The notes under the pieces were generated by a model, which worked only from the letters and a program-made list of their open reading frames with translations, had not been told where the DNA came from and did not search any database. The translations under genes and the position numbers were made by a program. Shown in pieces: positions 45,101 to 56,496 of a stretch of 64,000 nt of DNA. Every line of letters starts with the position of its first letter. Within the stretch, counting starts at the first letter, position 1. The DNA lies in assembly GCA_903813345.2 (NCBI GenBank), contig CAIIXF020000001.1, positions 7,195,098-7,259,097 on the forward strand, read 5' to 3'. This stretch comes from Owenia fusiformis. Lineage: Eukaryota; Annelida; Polychaeta; Sabellida; Oweniidae.

Positions 45101-48100
45101 ATACCAATCTGTCAAATTTTAATATGTTCCCATACCAACCAAAATGACGCCCAAAGGCCATACCAAATGTCCAAATATAGAACCAATGCCATACCAAATG
45201 TCCAAATATAGGACCAATGCCATACCAAATGCCCAATTATGGGACCAATACCATACCAAATGTCAAAATGTAGGACCAATGCCATACCAAATGTCCAAAT
45301 ATGGGACCAATGCCATACCTTAATTCAAAGTATATGAAATATAGGATCAATGTCATACAAATTTGGAACTACTGGACCAATGCCATACCACGAATGTTAG
45401 GTAACGTATCTACAATGACCATTCTCATACCAGAAGAGCAAAAGTCCGACCATTGCCATACCTCAGAAGTCAGAAATTTCCGGGCATTCCCATACCAAAT
45501 CCTAAAATATGGTTCCATTGCCATACCAAACGTTGAAAAAGGTACCCCACATGCGCCGAGGATCCCCGTCAAGGTTTATATATAGTGAACCCCCCGGGCC
45601 TATAACACTAAGTATAGGATAAATAACTTTTACTGACAAATTGTATATGTACATGATTACATTAGTCACAACTACTCACTAAAAGGTTAACTTATTGCAT
45701 GAAGAAATGTAATTCTACATGAAGATTTCAAATATGATATCACTTATTTGACTGAATTCAAATATGATATCACTTATTTGACTGAATTTTGAATTTTTAA
45801 TGAAATAAAGCAAGATTATTTCTACTTGCATCTAAGTCTATTTCATTGTATAAGTCAACAATTAATAAGGCAAATACATATCACTGGCTTCCCTGATTCA
45901 TTTAGTTTCCTTGCACTTTTGAAATCATCAATAATTCATATAGGGTTGAACTGTCGAATAATGAAAACGTTGCAAATGATGTGATAGAAGTTTTTATACT
46001 ATTTAGCTTGGAAATATTGCTGATATAGTTTTAATGTGATTTTAGGAGATTAAATGTTCTACTGAGGAACTTTGATTATGTTCAATTTTCTATGATCTTT
46101 AACTTTCTGAAAAGGGTCGGGCTAAATTCTCATTGAGACGATGTTAAAAATCTTAAAGTTGACTTCCTAAATGTTGAATTCTTTTGATTGTCATGAATTT
46201 AAGGTTCACACAAAATCTAAAGATCATCTCGTTTCAAACACAATCTGAATCTCATTAAGTTTGATGTGAAAGCAGTTTTACTTTAATCCAAAATAACAAA
46301 TATGGTAAATCAATATGTGTCTATGGTAGATGCTAGCGTGTAGTCCAACCAGCACAAGTGCTGCCATCTACCTATCCATTCATCAGTTTAGCACCTAATA
46401 AGGTCAGTACTCATGGTAAAGCTTTTGTACCTCGTCTATGCTAAAAATAAATCAAACAGAAATGTTAACTTGACACGATTGGTAATGCCCACCTTGAAGG
46501 GTGTAGTGTAGGGATAAAGGGAAGGGTCAGGATAACACTTATATAAAATATTTAAAGTGTCTAATAATGATAATGAACATATTACAATGTTACACAACAT
46601 AAGTAGATGCTAATTAAATGTCAATTGTTGTTAGTATAATATGTATTTTTCATTTAAGGCTGCAACAAGTACACACGTACCAAAAAGTGCCACGCCCACT
46701 TTTCCCTAAAAGCAGCTGTGTGTGACTATATTTGATAAATATTATTGATTTATAGGATCATTATGAACACTTTTCAGTGTTTTAATGTTAAAATATACAT
46801 ATTGATACCATTTTTGACAAAGTAGCAGCCATAAAATCCAAACAGATTTGCAAATATTTCACTTTGAGATCAAAAGGACACATTTGGGAGGGGTCAAATT
46901 GAGAATATTTCAAGATATAAATACTGTTTCTATGGTAACCATATCAGTTAGAGATTGGAAATTTCTGGCACTTACTAACCATAACATGCCCTACCCAATA
47001 TAAAACAATGAATATCTGACATGCATTAGTATTCTTTTTATTGGGTGGTATTAAAGTACCCCCATGGTTGTTTTGGGGTAGGGGTATAAATTGGTCTGAG
47101 GGCCGTCTGCCACCCCTATAGAAAGTCCAACTACCCAGAAAGTGTCTAGTATCATCATACAGATGGTTTGAAATAGGTTGGAATGTGTAACCTTTCATGT
47201 AAGGAAGGAGTTACAATTATCAGAGTGGGCCGTAGTCTATAAGCTATTTCAAACAATCATGAATTCAGGCATTTTTCCTGATCAGTGGACTTTAGCAATT
47301 ATTTATGCATTGTTTAAAAAGGGAGATATAAATGTTTCAAATAACTACAGGGGTATATCACTCTTAGACACCATGGGAAAGATATTCACAAAAATAACTA
47401 GCAATAGGTACATCACTCATATGAAAGAACGGGGACAGTGGTTTGAACAACAAGGAGGTTACAAAGAAAAATATGCAACAGCAGATAATATTTTTGTTTT
47501 ACAATCATTAATTCAAAAGTATGTATCAAAGAAGAAAGGACGTTTATACTGTCTATTTGTTGATTTTTCGAAAGCGTATGATTGTATCCAGCACGATATT
47601 TTATGGTATGTTTTAATAAAAAATGGGTTTCATGGAAAAAGTCTGAAAGTTCTCAGACACATGTACAGTCAATTACAATCATGTGTTATGACAGAAAATT
47701 TTGATCTGACTGAAAATTTTGATTGTTCTATTGGCTGTCGGCAGGGCTGTATGCTCAGTCCGACAGCATTTGTCATATTTCTAAATGAATATATAAAAAT
47801 GTGTCAAAACTTAGAAGGCATTTTTGTAGATGAGAGTTTGCCAAATATTTCTGTAATGCTCTATGCAGATGACCTTGTTCATGTAGCTGACACTGTACCT
47901 AGGTTACAGAGACAATTAAATTGTCTATCAAGGTTTTGTAAACAGTATGGAATGAAAGTAAATATGTCGAAAACAAAAATAATGGTATTTAGAAGAGGAG
48001 GTTACCTTAAAGAAACTGAAAAATGGTATTTTAACAATGAAAGAGTAGAAACAATCAATGGTTACAAATATTTAGGTATCATGTTTACACCAAAGTTAAA

Positions 48101-51100
48101 GTGGTCTGGTGCAACGGAATTGCTTGCTGCTCAAGCTAGAAAATCATGTAATATGCTTAAGGTAATGTTCAAAAAATGTTCAACTATTGAGCCAAGTGTT
48201 GCATTCAAACTTTTTGACAGTATGGTAACACCAATTTTGCTGTATGGGTCAGAAATTTGGGGCTATTATAATGTAAACTCAATTGAAAAGGTCCAAATAA
48301 ATTTTTGTAAATTTTTATTGAAGTTAAGGGATAATACTCCAAATGCCACAGTACTAGGTGAAGTAGGGAGATACCCTATGGAAATACTTTATAAAGCAAG
48401 ATGTATCAAATTTTGGTTAAAAATTATAATGATGCAAGATACAAGATATCCTAAGCGTGTTTACAGTATGCTATATAATCTAGATGGAGCAGGCAGAGTA
48501 ACCTGGGCAACAAAAATTAAAGAGGTATTGAACAATCTAGGTTTTGGATATGTGTGGTTAGCTCAAGGAGTTGGAAATGAAAATTTATTTTTGTTACATT
48601 TTAAGCAAAGATTAAAAGACTGTGCATATCAAAATTGGTTAACCAGCACACAAAACTCAGCAAAGCTCCAGCATTATTGTATTTATAAGACTAAGTTAGA
48701 ATGTGAAAAATATTTATCTTGTATTAAACATTTCAAGCATAGAAAAGCATTAACACAATTTAGATGTGGAGGTCATAACCTGCAAATTGAGGTAGGACGA
48801 TGGGAAAATATTCCAAGAGAGCTACGTCTTTGTAAATACTGTTTAACAAATGATAAAAACATTGTAGAAGATGAATTCCATTTTATCATAGAATGCCCAT
48901 TGTATGAGTTTTTAAGGAATAACTACCTATCAACTCTTGTTCATTATAATATAAATGAATTTTATAAATTAATGTCATCAAACAATGAAGAAATAATTTG
49001 TAGTTTTGCATGTTTTCTTTATCATAGTTTCAAATTAAGATCATTATTTCTATCAGATCTTGAATAATCATAAAAGTAAGTAATATTCATGATTAGGCCA
49101 TCAGCTTCACCCCAAAATTTAGGTTATCGGTATCAAATCAGGGGAATAATCGCCATAGTGATTTTTGGGAAGGTTAAGACCTCTAGAGTAAGAAACTATG
49201 TGATAGCATTGCAACAATTGTAGCTAAATGGGTATTATCACCCATTTTTCAAAATGGCCGCCGGTGCACATGTTACAATATAAGAGTGAGTATGTCTAAG
49301 CACACTGAGATGCAGAAACTGTGACTTTAGGGTCTATGTTAAGGTTTAAGGAGTCAAGGATTTCATTTATGCCAAAATCTAAGTCATCAAGCAATTAGTT
49401 CTTATAGAAATCCAAGATGGCCACCAAAATGGGTGCCAAAATGAACACCTGTATGTAACCATTGATTTAAGCTCGAAGAACAGTTAAGAACAGTGATTTT
49501 GGAGATCATGTCATAGTTCTAGAGTCAAGGACTTCATTTATGTCTAAATCAGAGTCTTCAAATAATTACCTTTTCATAGAAATACAAGATGGCCACCAAA
49601 ATGGGTGCCAAAACGAATATGTGACTATTGATTTAAGCTCAAAGAACAGTGATTTTGGAGATCATGTCATGGTTTTAAGGTTCAAGGATTCCATTTATGT
49701 CTAAATCTAAGTCATCAAACAATTACTTTTTATAGAAATCCAAGATGGCCACCAAAATGAATGCCAAAATGAATATGCAACTATTGATTTAAGCTAAAAG
49801 AACAGTTAAGAACAGTAATTTTGGAGACTCTGCCTGTTTTGTAGGGGCCAAGGATTTCATTTATGTCTAAATCTTTAGTAATCAAATAATTTCTTTATAT
49901 AGAAATCCAAGATAGCCACCAAAATGGGTGCTGAAATGAATATGTAACTATTGATTTAATAAGCTAAAAGAACAGTAAAGAACAGTAATTTTGGTGACTC
50001 TGTCTATTTTGTAGGGGCCAAGGATTTCATTTATGTCTAAATCTATAAGTAATCAAATAATTACTTTTTATAGAAATCCAAGATGGCCTCTAAAATGGGT
50101 GCTGAAATGAATATGTAACTATTGATTTAAGCTCAAAGAACAGTGATTTTGGAGATCATGTCTTGGTTTTAAGGGTCAAGAATTTCAATTTTGTCTATAA
50201 TTAAGGCATTCCTTTATTTTGATATCCAAGATGGCCACCAAAATGGCTGCAGTCACGATTTTGAGGACTGATTAAAATGTTTATTTTCATCAAACTCTTT
50301 CTGGTGTATGATACACTTGTCTTTGAGGAATTTCTTGTGCTTGATCTTCTCCATCCAATAATCTACTTCTTCGTATGGGCAGTCAACTTCTTTCTATAGT
50401 CAATGTTTATGATACTGAGCCACCACAAAACTAAGGGAAAGGAAGGCAAATTACAGTAATATTGCTAATGCGATGATTATACCTAAGATTTTATTACGCA
50501 AATGTTTATGTAATTGTTTTTTCTTATTTGACCTTTTATAATATTAACACTCTGGCATCCATCTTTAATTCTGATATTAATCACAGATTGTTTCATGGAA
50601 TAGCTCTATATAACTGAAATTTTTGACCTCCTTAAAGTAAACATTGCTTACAAAATTATTGTTCTTGGTGATCTATGTGGTTAACTGGATAGTTATACGA
50701 ATTCATTTTGGCAGCCATTTTGGAGGCCATCTTGCATATCCATATAAATAAAATATTTGTTAATTTTATTAAAGACAAAATTAAAATCATTGACCACACA
50801 AACTTGAAAAATCAAAAATTAATGTTCTAACTTCTCTATATGTTAAGATAATAAATCTTATTTTCACTTCGGCAGCAATGTTGGAAGTCACCTTGGATCC
50901 AAATGAAGGAATTATTTATAGTTTTAGACGTAACTGAAATTCTTGATGCCAAAAATCTTGACATGGTCTCAGATTACTGTTATAAACTTCTTTGAGCTTA
51001 AATCAACATTTGCTTGTTATTGCAGGCACCCATTTTGGTGACCATCTTGGATTTCTATGAAAAGCAATTATTTTGTTGACTCGGATTTAGACATAAATGA

Positions 51101-52981
51101 AACCCTTGACCCTTAAGACCTAGACATTGTCTTCAAAATCACTGTTCTCAACTGATTTTTGAGCTTAAATCAATCAGTTAAATATTCATTTTGGCACCCA
51201 TTTTGGTGGCCATCTTGGTTTTCTATATAAAGTAATTGTTTGATGACTTAGATTTAGACATAAATAAAATCAGCAGACATGTGCTCCAAAATCACTGTTC
51301 TTAACTGTTCTTTGAGCTTAAATCAATAGTTGAATATTCATTTTGGCACCCATTTTGGTGGCCATCTTGGAATTTTTATTTAAAGTAATTGTTTGATGAC
51401 TTAGATTTAGACATAAGTCAAATCCTTGACCCTTAGAACCTAGATATGGTCTCCAAAATCACTGTTCTTAACTGTTCTTGGAGCTTAAATCAATAGTTAC
51501 ATATTCGATTTGGCACCCATTTTGGTGGCCATCTTGGAATTTTTATGTAAAGTAATTGTTTGATGACTTAGATTTAGACATAAGTCAAATCCTTGACCCT
51601 TAAAACCTAGATATGGTCTCCAAAATCACTGTTCTTAACTGTTCTTTGAGCTTAAATCAATAGTTACATATTCGATTTGGCATCCACTTTGGTGGCCACC
51701 TTGGATTTCTATGAAAAGTAATTATTTGATGACTCAGATTTAGACATAAATCAAATCCTTGTCCCCTAAATCGTAGACATGGGCTCCAAAATCACTGTTC
51801 TTAAGTGTTTATGGCATAAACAGTAGTTACATATTCGTTTTTGCACCCATTTTGGTGGCCATCTTGGATTTCTATAAGAAACAATTGTTTGATGAATTAG
51901 ATTTAGATATAAATCAAATCCTTAACCCCAAAAACCTAGACATAGGTCCTAAAATCACAGTTTTTGCATCTCAGTGTGCTTAGATATACCCACTCTTATA
52001 TTGTGACATGTGCTCTGGCGGCCATTTTGAAAAATGGGTGATAACACCCATTTAGCTACAACTGTTACAATGCTATCACATATTTTCTTACTCTAAAGAT
52101 CTTAACCTTCCCAAAAATCACTATGGCGATTATTCCCCTAATTTGATACCGACCAACCCCCCAGGCTGATGGCCTAGATGCCATCTATAATATGTGTACT
52201 GTATACTAACTAAAATGTATATGGGCCTAAGGCCTTAAATATATGAAATAAATACTATACTACTATACATTTTTTCAGTATAGCAGAGTAAACTCATATT
52301 AGATTAAGTTTAACATGTTCATTATTTGGCACTAGGTAAAGTGGATGACAGAGGAAGACTGGAGAAGTGAAGACCTGACAGAACTGATTGACTTGTTGAA
52401 CAAGGTCAGCAGAGACAATAGGATGGCACAACAAGGCAAACAACCTGTAGATGAGAGCGACCAACTGGATGGATCACTGAAAGAACAGGTAATATTCAGT
52501 TCTATTTAATGAAGTGATTAAGAAGTTTCAGAGATGAAATTGCCATGATCGTTATGGCAATAAGTGTTAATGTTGATGCAATCTAAATTGTTTCTAGAAA
52601 ACCCTAGCCAGTGGCACATAGAATTTATCTCCAATATTATCCCCCACATTCTGACACTATATGTTTTGCCTTAACCTTCGAATTTCCTTATGTGTAAGTA
52701 GAAGAGGGAGGAGTTGAGGGACTGAGGTATCTCATGGGTCAAAATGATTTTTAAAAACCTTTTTATAAAAGAGCCATATTTCTATTTGGGAATGTAGGGT
52801 TATAGAAAGGTGAGGTCTTTTTGGCCAGAAATATGGCATAAATAGCCAAATGTGGACTGCATTGATGGCAAATATGAACTGATCGGATAATGATTTATTT
52901 TTCCAGATCTATATGACTCTAGAAAGCATCCAGGAAGAAATGAAAGCAACATTTTTGCCACCATTACTTGGAGACCACTAA
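36126..52981 (+). CDS. Caspase-like (peptidase C14) domain protein
   Basis: Nine exons join in phase: 36126-36384, 36868-36974, 37151-37659, 38887-39010, 39339-39429, 39699-39868, 40221-40337, 52336-52488 and 52907-52981. They total 1605 bp, 534 residues plus TAA. An in-frame TAA at 36108 supports the start. Residues 80-280 form a caspase-hemoglobinase fold: YTLCAGVGRQL, DNDANLIHSVLHQKFDIP, VFQFSGHC with His165, LLAPADCMR, LTIQDIINCI, and VMIVDCCYAE with Cys212. The His-Cys dyad is kept, but the residue after His is Cys where the family usually has Gly. The Ala-Cys-Arg-Gly box of true caspases is absent, so it is closer to the wider C14 group. The C-terminal 200 residues look helical, with no recognised partner domain. 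Glycine at position 2 could be myristoylated, though Asp6 is not ideal. Function unknown. Confidence 0.85.
37660..38886 (+). other. Intron 3 of the caspase-like gene
   Basis: AT-rich intron between GTATGT and ATACAG. No repeats, RNA genes or extra exons are recognised in it. Confidence 0.6.
40549..40817. mobile_element. 269-bp insertion in the LINE with 9-bp duplication
   Basis: CTCCAGGAC occurs at 40540-40548 and again at 40809-40817, exactly where the LINE reading SPG is interrupted and resumes. The segment has internal direct repeats (GTAGGCATTTATGTA, GAAGAATGGATGAT) but no terminal inverted repeats or protein. A 9-bp target duplication would suit a Mutator-like or similar element. Confidence 0.55.
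41773..42267. mobile_element. TTAA-flanked element holding a tRNA relic
   Basis: TTAA, ACCTGCACATCGCTCCAAAA and, at the right, CGGAGCGTAGTCCAGCT, TTAA. The ends pair over about 25 bp with mismatches. A tRNA-like sequence lies inside at 41917-41984. An open frame at 42280-42029 on the minus strand is probably incidental. Confidence 0.55.
41917..41984 (-). pseudogene. tRNA-Gly-like pseudogene
   Basis: Read on the minus strand it has GGTGGTGTAGCGGTAGAA (A box) and GGGTTCGAATCCC (B box), with a T-run just after, and resembles tRNA-Gly in arm sequence. The anticodon loop reads TGAGCAC, which lacks U33, and the 5' acceptor strand does not pair with the 3' strand GGTCGCC. So it is a relic or a SINE-type head, not a working tRNA. 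Confidence 0.65.
42911..43235 (+). mobile_element. tRNA-derived SINE
   Basis: The head has an A box TGGCCTAGTGG (42922-42932) and a B box GGTTCAAACCC (42992-43002). The 60-nt gap suggests a tRNA with a long variable arm (Ser/Leu class). A tRNA-unrelated body follows (CTGACCTATACCGGCG and onward), with an AT-rich tail AAAAAGATATATATATG. No other full copy was found in the window. Confidence 0.8.
43310..44949. mobile_element. 1.6-kb foldback nested in the large element
   Basis: TCCCATACTTGG at the left pairs with CCAAGTATGGGA at the right. The arms continue to pair over several hundred bp (AGCAGGTTTATAAA / TTTACAAACCTGCT, GCGGGCAGATATAGCTA / TAGCTATATCTGCCC, GAACCTCATAGAGGATAATC / GATTATCCTAAATGAGGTTC). 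There is no coding content. Repeats of CTCGGG / CCCGAG mark each arm. Confidence 0.75.
45024..45604. mobile_element. 581-bp inverted-end element enclosing a tandem array
   Basis: CCCCGGGGGGTTCACTGTAT at the left and ATATAGTGAACCCCCCGGGC at the right are inverted partners. Between them about ten units of roughly 31 bp, built on GGACCAATGCCATACCAAAT, fill 45100-45530. The open frames seen on both strands are by-products of the repeat. Confidence 0.85.
45725..45840. repeat. Second copy of the Pax-intron repeat, with a 30-bp duplication
   Basis: This matches the reverse complement of 11745-11840. It contains two tandem copies of CAAATATGATATCACTTATT plus GACTGAATT (45728-45787). Confidence 0.6.
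49095..52175. mobile_element. 3.1-kb foldback of head-to-head tandem arrays
   Basis: AGGCCATCAGC at 49095-49105 pairs with GCTGATGGCCT at 52165-52175, and the outer 250 bp of each arm pair well (ATCGCCATAGTGATTTTTGG / CCAAAAATCACTATGGCGAT). Inside, units of about 165 bp centred on CAAGATGGCCACCAAAATGG run forward about six times (49.4-50.25 kb) and then inverted about eight times (50.7-51.86 kb). There is no protein. It lies 27 bp past the LINE stop codon. Confidence 0.88.
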
Positions 52982-53389
52982 GAACCAGGAAATGCATTTG
53001 ATTAGAACTTTCAAATTTACAATCTTCTACTTAAGAGGCATATACTGTTACACTTGCCAATTGGTGTAAAATCTGAACATTATTTTGATGCTTGAAATGC
53101 ATTGTTTGAACATTATTTTGACACCCACCTTCCTTGTGGAGTGAGCTTGTCTAAAGTATACTCCCTGTGCACAATACTAGTACATTGTATGTAAAACCAA
53201 CCAACATAAAGTAGAGCACATTTTAACCCATTGCAGTAGCAGCATATCTCATGTACATTCAATTAGGGATTTTAAAGCCCCATACATAGGTTGAAAATGT
53301 ACTTTTTAGAAATCCATATTTGCATTTCATATTTACAACTTTCCATGCTGCTTTTAATCAGTTGTATATTTATAATTATTATCAATTAC

Positions 53390-53950
53390 CTTGTTTTATG
53401 TGTAATGTGCAATATGTAATTTGATATTTACCTCAAGTGTATGCTTATTTGATATTAAACTGTACTGTACTGCACTGTACTGTACTGTACTGTACTGCAC
53501 TGCACTGCACTGCACTGTACTGTACTGTACTGTACCATACAATGACATTGATGAATGAAAGAACTACAATAGCGCTATCTATCCCATCATGATACATTAA
53601 TGTGTTGTAGAATAGTAGTGAGAGATGTAGTGCTACATTGAAGTGATATTATTCAACATTGTGAAATCATTCCTTGTTTTATGTGTAATGTGCAATATGT
53701 AATTTGATATTTACATCAAATGTGTGCTTATTTGATATTAAACTGTACTGTACTGTACTGTACTGTACTGTACCGTACTGTTCTGTTCTGTTCTGTACTG
53801 TACTGTACTGTACTGCAACCATACAATGATATTGATGAATGAAAGAAAGAACTGCAGTAGCGCTATCCCATCATGATACAATAATGCATTATAGAATAGT
53901 AGTGAGCGATGAAGTGATATTATTCAAAATTATAAAATCATTCTTTTATT
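53390..53950. repeat. Tandem duplication of a ~283-bp segment with CTGTA microsatellites
   Basis: 53390-53672 and 53673-53950 are head-to-tail copies sharing TTGTTTTATGTGTAATGTGC, a (CTGTA)n tract (53461-53534 and 53742-53815) and CCCATCATGATACA. They lie in the 3' flank of the caspase-like gene. Confidence 0.85.
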
Positions 53951-56496
53951 GATATTAGATGCTGTTCCATTTTGTCCAAGATTAATCTAAGCCTATGACC
54001 TATGTCATCGGAAGCAATACAATTGTATATAAAATAGTATTACCATAGAAGTATACAATATTGCTTTCCTGATGATATATTCATGCCTTATGGATATTAA
54101 ATGATGTAATTTCTCATTAATTTTACTCTAGAATATACTGTAGTAGTAATTTGAATCATAACCAGACAAGCTTGAAAATCCAACGATTATCATGTAATAG
54201 CCTACGAACTGTTGGCCATTTTACAAAATAGGCATGATTGTAGCATTGTAAGTTATTCTTAGGAAGTTAGTCGCAATTTGTCTCTAGTTTTTGTTTCATC
54301 TTAAATATTACTGTAAGTCTATAATTTTACATTCCATAAACCAATCGACAATTTAAATGTTGTCTATCAAAAGATATTTTTAAATGAATGATCAAATGCC
54401 TGAGTACATTTTCTCAGATTTCATTCTGCTCTAATTTTTGAATTTCAAAACAGCTGATCTTTTATTCTATATTTTTTATGAAACATACTGTATAAACTGA
54501 TGTTGTTTTAAACCTTGTTTTATTTTATAACCATTTATAAAGTGCAATTAACATAATATATGTGTAATATTTTATTATAAATAATTGTTTTATATTTCTT
54601 TCTATTGCATATAATTCCAATTGTAATTTACAGAAATGAATTGAATTATTTCTTTTATGGACGAAACATATTAACACTGACACAGTGTACATTACTTCTC
54701 ATATTATATATAAATCTCAGAAAAATTTCAAAAAAACAAAAATCTGAAATCTGACTAAAATTAAGCTAAAGGAAATATGTGTGGTGCTATTGCTATTGTA
54801 AAGTGACAGTCACAGTGCTATATTTAACAGGCTACTTCGCTGAGGGCTAAACCATATGGCAGTCATATTTGAGGTAACATACTGTAAATGTAAAGTAAGT
54901 AATGAAAAGTACTGTTGCCAAAAGTAGTTTCACTGAAATAGCCTCACTGTATAACCAGGCACACCACAAAATTCTACAGAATGGGCAATAATATTTCCCA
55001 TTCTGAGTGAACACTAATTGAGTAAAGGTAATATTTTTTGGCACACCCTGTATGATATTTGCAAAATACTGTATTTTAGTCTGAATAAAACATTACCAGC
55101 TAATAATTGTAATTATTTTCACTGTACTGTTGTTTTAGTGTACTGTCTACATGATTTAAGGATTTAAGTACAACAATCTATCAGATGGACATACGCATGA
55201 GATTAATTGTAAACATAGTTTTAAACAGCCACCAGGTCATTTACATTTTTCAAGTACAGTTGCTGGCTGAATTCCTGATCTTGACACGTAAAGTGCATAC
55301 CTATCTATGTGAGAAACAAGAACAGTGAAAATGGCTGAACTCTTAAAAGATCTCAAATAGAGGGGGGGGGGGGTGTATGGATACATGTAGTTAGAAATTG
55401 CTTCATATTACAAATTGTACAAATGAAGTCAATGGGAAGAAATAGAAAAATGACAATAAGAACACAATTACAATCATACACATACAATGTATTAAAAACA
55501 TTGGACTAAAATTCATAAATTAATCCACAGCTGGTTTTAATGATTTGAACTACATGAATTCACATATATAAATTAATACAATTGGACAAAATATAGTCAA
55601 AATAAGCGTGGCATTTATAAAGTGCAATAAATATGTATATGGTTTCTATCCATTTTACATGGATGCATATACCTATGCCAAAATCAGAGGCTGTCATTAT
55701 AAGGATTTAAAACTTTTTAGCCAAAATTGAAATCAGCCAGTTGCTGTGTCATTTTGTTGTATAAATGCTGAAAAAATCTTTAAGCTAAGCTTGAAACTAT
55801 CTTGGCTGGTGCTAATACCTCCCACTCCAAGCTATATCTTCCACGATTGGCAAGAATATGTGGAACATTGTTTCAACATTTTAAGAAATAAAAATCTAAC
55901 TACAGCAGCCCTACAGCTACTCATATATTAATATCATCCAAATTGTACAAAAGCATGAATAAAATACAAGGCAAAGTGGAAGCACAATATGTAAATTCTT
56001 AATATAAGGATTCTAATATTTACAATTATTGAGCTAATTGTCTTGGGGACACTACACATTGTACAAAATGTTACACACTGTGATGATGTCTCTCAAATAT
56101 TGAGGACGTAGTAAATGAATGCATGAGCAGTATCTCAAAGAAAATCAATTTTAAACGTCCACATTTTAGCCACAGATTAAGAGATACAAGTATGGCTATT
56201 AAATACATAGTAATTTAATTTGCATATGCACTATGTAGAACCAACAAAAAGGTCACATGTCTCATTTAAAAAAAGCACAACATGGAAACTTACGAAACCA
56301 AATCTTATCGAACTACATTAGATAAATCTTGATATGACTTTTGTAATGTAAAACTCAAAGAAAATAACCTAATATGGACTTGTACTGTGATTCTCAGTAC
56401 ATAGCCAGTGAAAAGACAGTGGTCCTTACTTCAAGACCAAGTATTTTATATACTTCCTTTAATAGGGTAACAATGTAAACAAGGCATTAACATGAC
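53951..56496. other. Non-coding stretch after the caspase-like gene
   Basis: No exon or recognised element. The first AATAAA after the stop codon at 52981 on the plus strand that I noticed is at 55084-55089, a possible but distant polyadenylation signal. A G run lies near 55363. Confidence 0.5.

Larger units (their letters stand above)
40923..47208. mobile_element. 6.3-kb element with 691-bp terminal inverted repeats
   Basis: The left arm 40923-41613 and right arm 46518-47208 are inverted copies of equal length, differing by scattered substitutions. Outer ends read CCTTCCTTACATGAAAGG. The element sits inside the LINE, whose coding sequence resumes just after 47208. No transposase, integrase or polymerase was found inside. 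Instead it holds a TTAA-flanked element, a SINE, a 1.6-kb foldback and a tandem-array element. I see no clear target duplication. It may be a non-autonomous derivative of a large DNA transposon. Confidence 0.8.
40455..49067 (+). pseudogene. Non-LTR retrotransposon split by two insertions
   Basis: The reverse transcriptase begins as ELSEISNVIKNMKSGKSPG (40455-40548), resumes as PSGITIEFLKAAPDILFPIF (40818-40890), and continues for about 620 codons at 47209-49067. The last part has NNYRGISLLDTMGKIF, LFVDFSKAYDCIQHD (motif A), GCRQGCMLSPTAFVIFLNEY (motif B), SVMLYADDLVHVAD (motif C), KYLGIMFTPKLKW and a C-terminal zinc-type motif CKYC...HFIIECPLY. No endonuclease domain is seen, so it is 5'-truncated. 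A related fragment lies at 61449-62165 on the minus strand. It fits the jockey/CR1/I superclade; the exact family is undetermined. Confidence 0.85.
40338..52335 (+). other. 12-kb intron made almost wholly of mobile DNA
   Basis: Intron 7 of the caspase-like gene runs from GTAATC at 40338 to CACTAG at 52335. It contains a LINE in three pieces (40455-40548, 40818-40922, 47209-49067), a 269-bp insertion, a 6.3-kb inverted-repeat element with further elements inside, and a 3.1-kb foldback. The flanking exons are intact and join in phase 0, so the gene appears to tolerate the load. Confidence 0.85.

Noticed and set aside
40923-47208. Polinton/Maverick element
   Set aside because: Long inverted ends suggested it, but there is no polymerase, integrase or capsid-like coding sequence, and ends do not start with AG or show a 6-bp duplication.
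49400-51860. CRISPR-like array
   Set aside because: The units are long, imperfect and contiguous without unique spacers, in a eukaryotic intron.
55746-55931. Open frame of 61 codons
   Set aside because: No homology, no flanking splice signals of note, AT-rich codon use.
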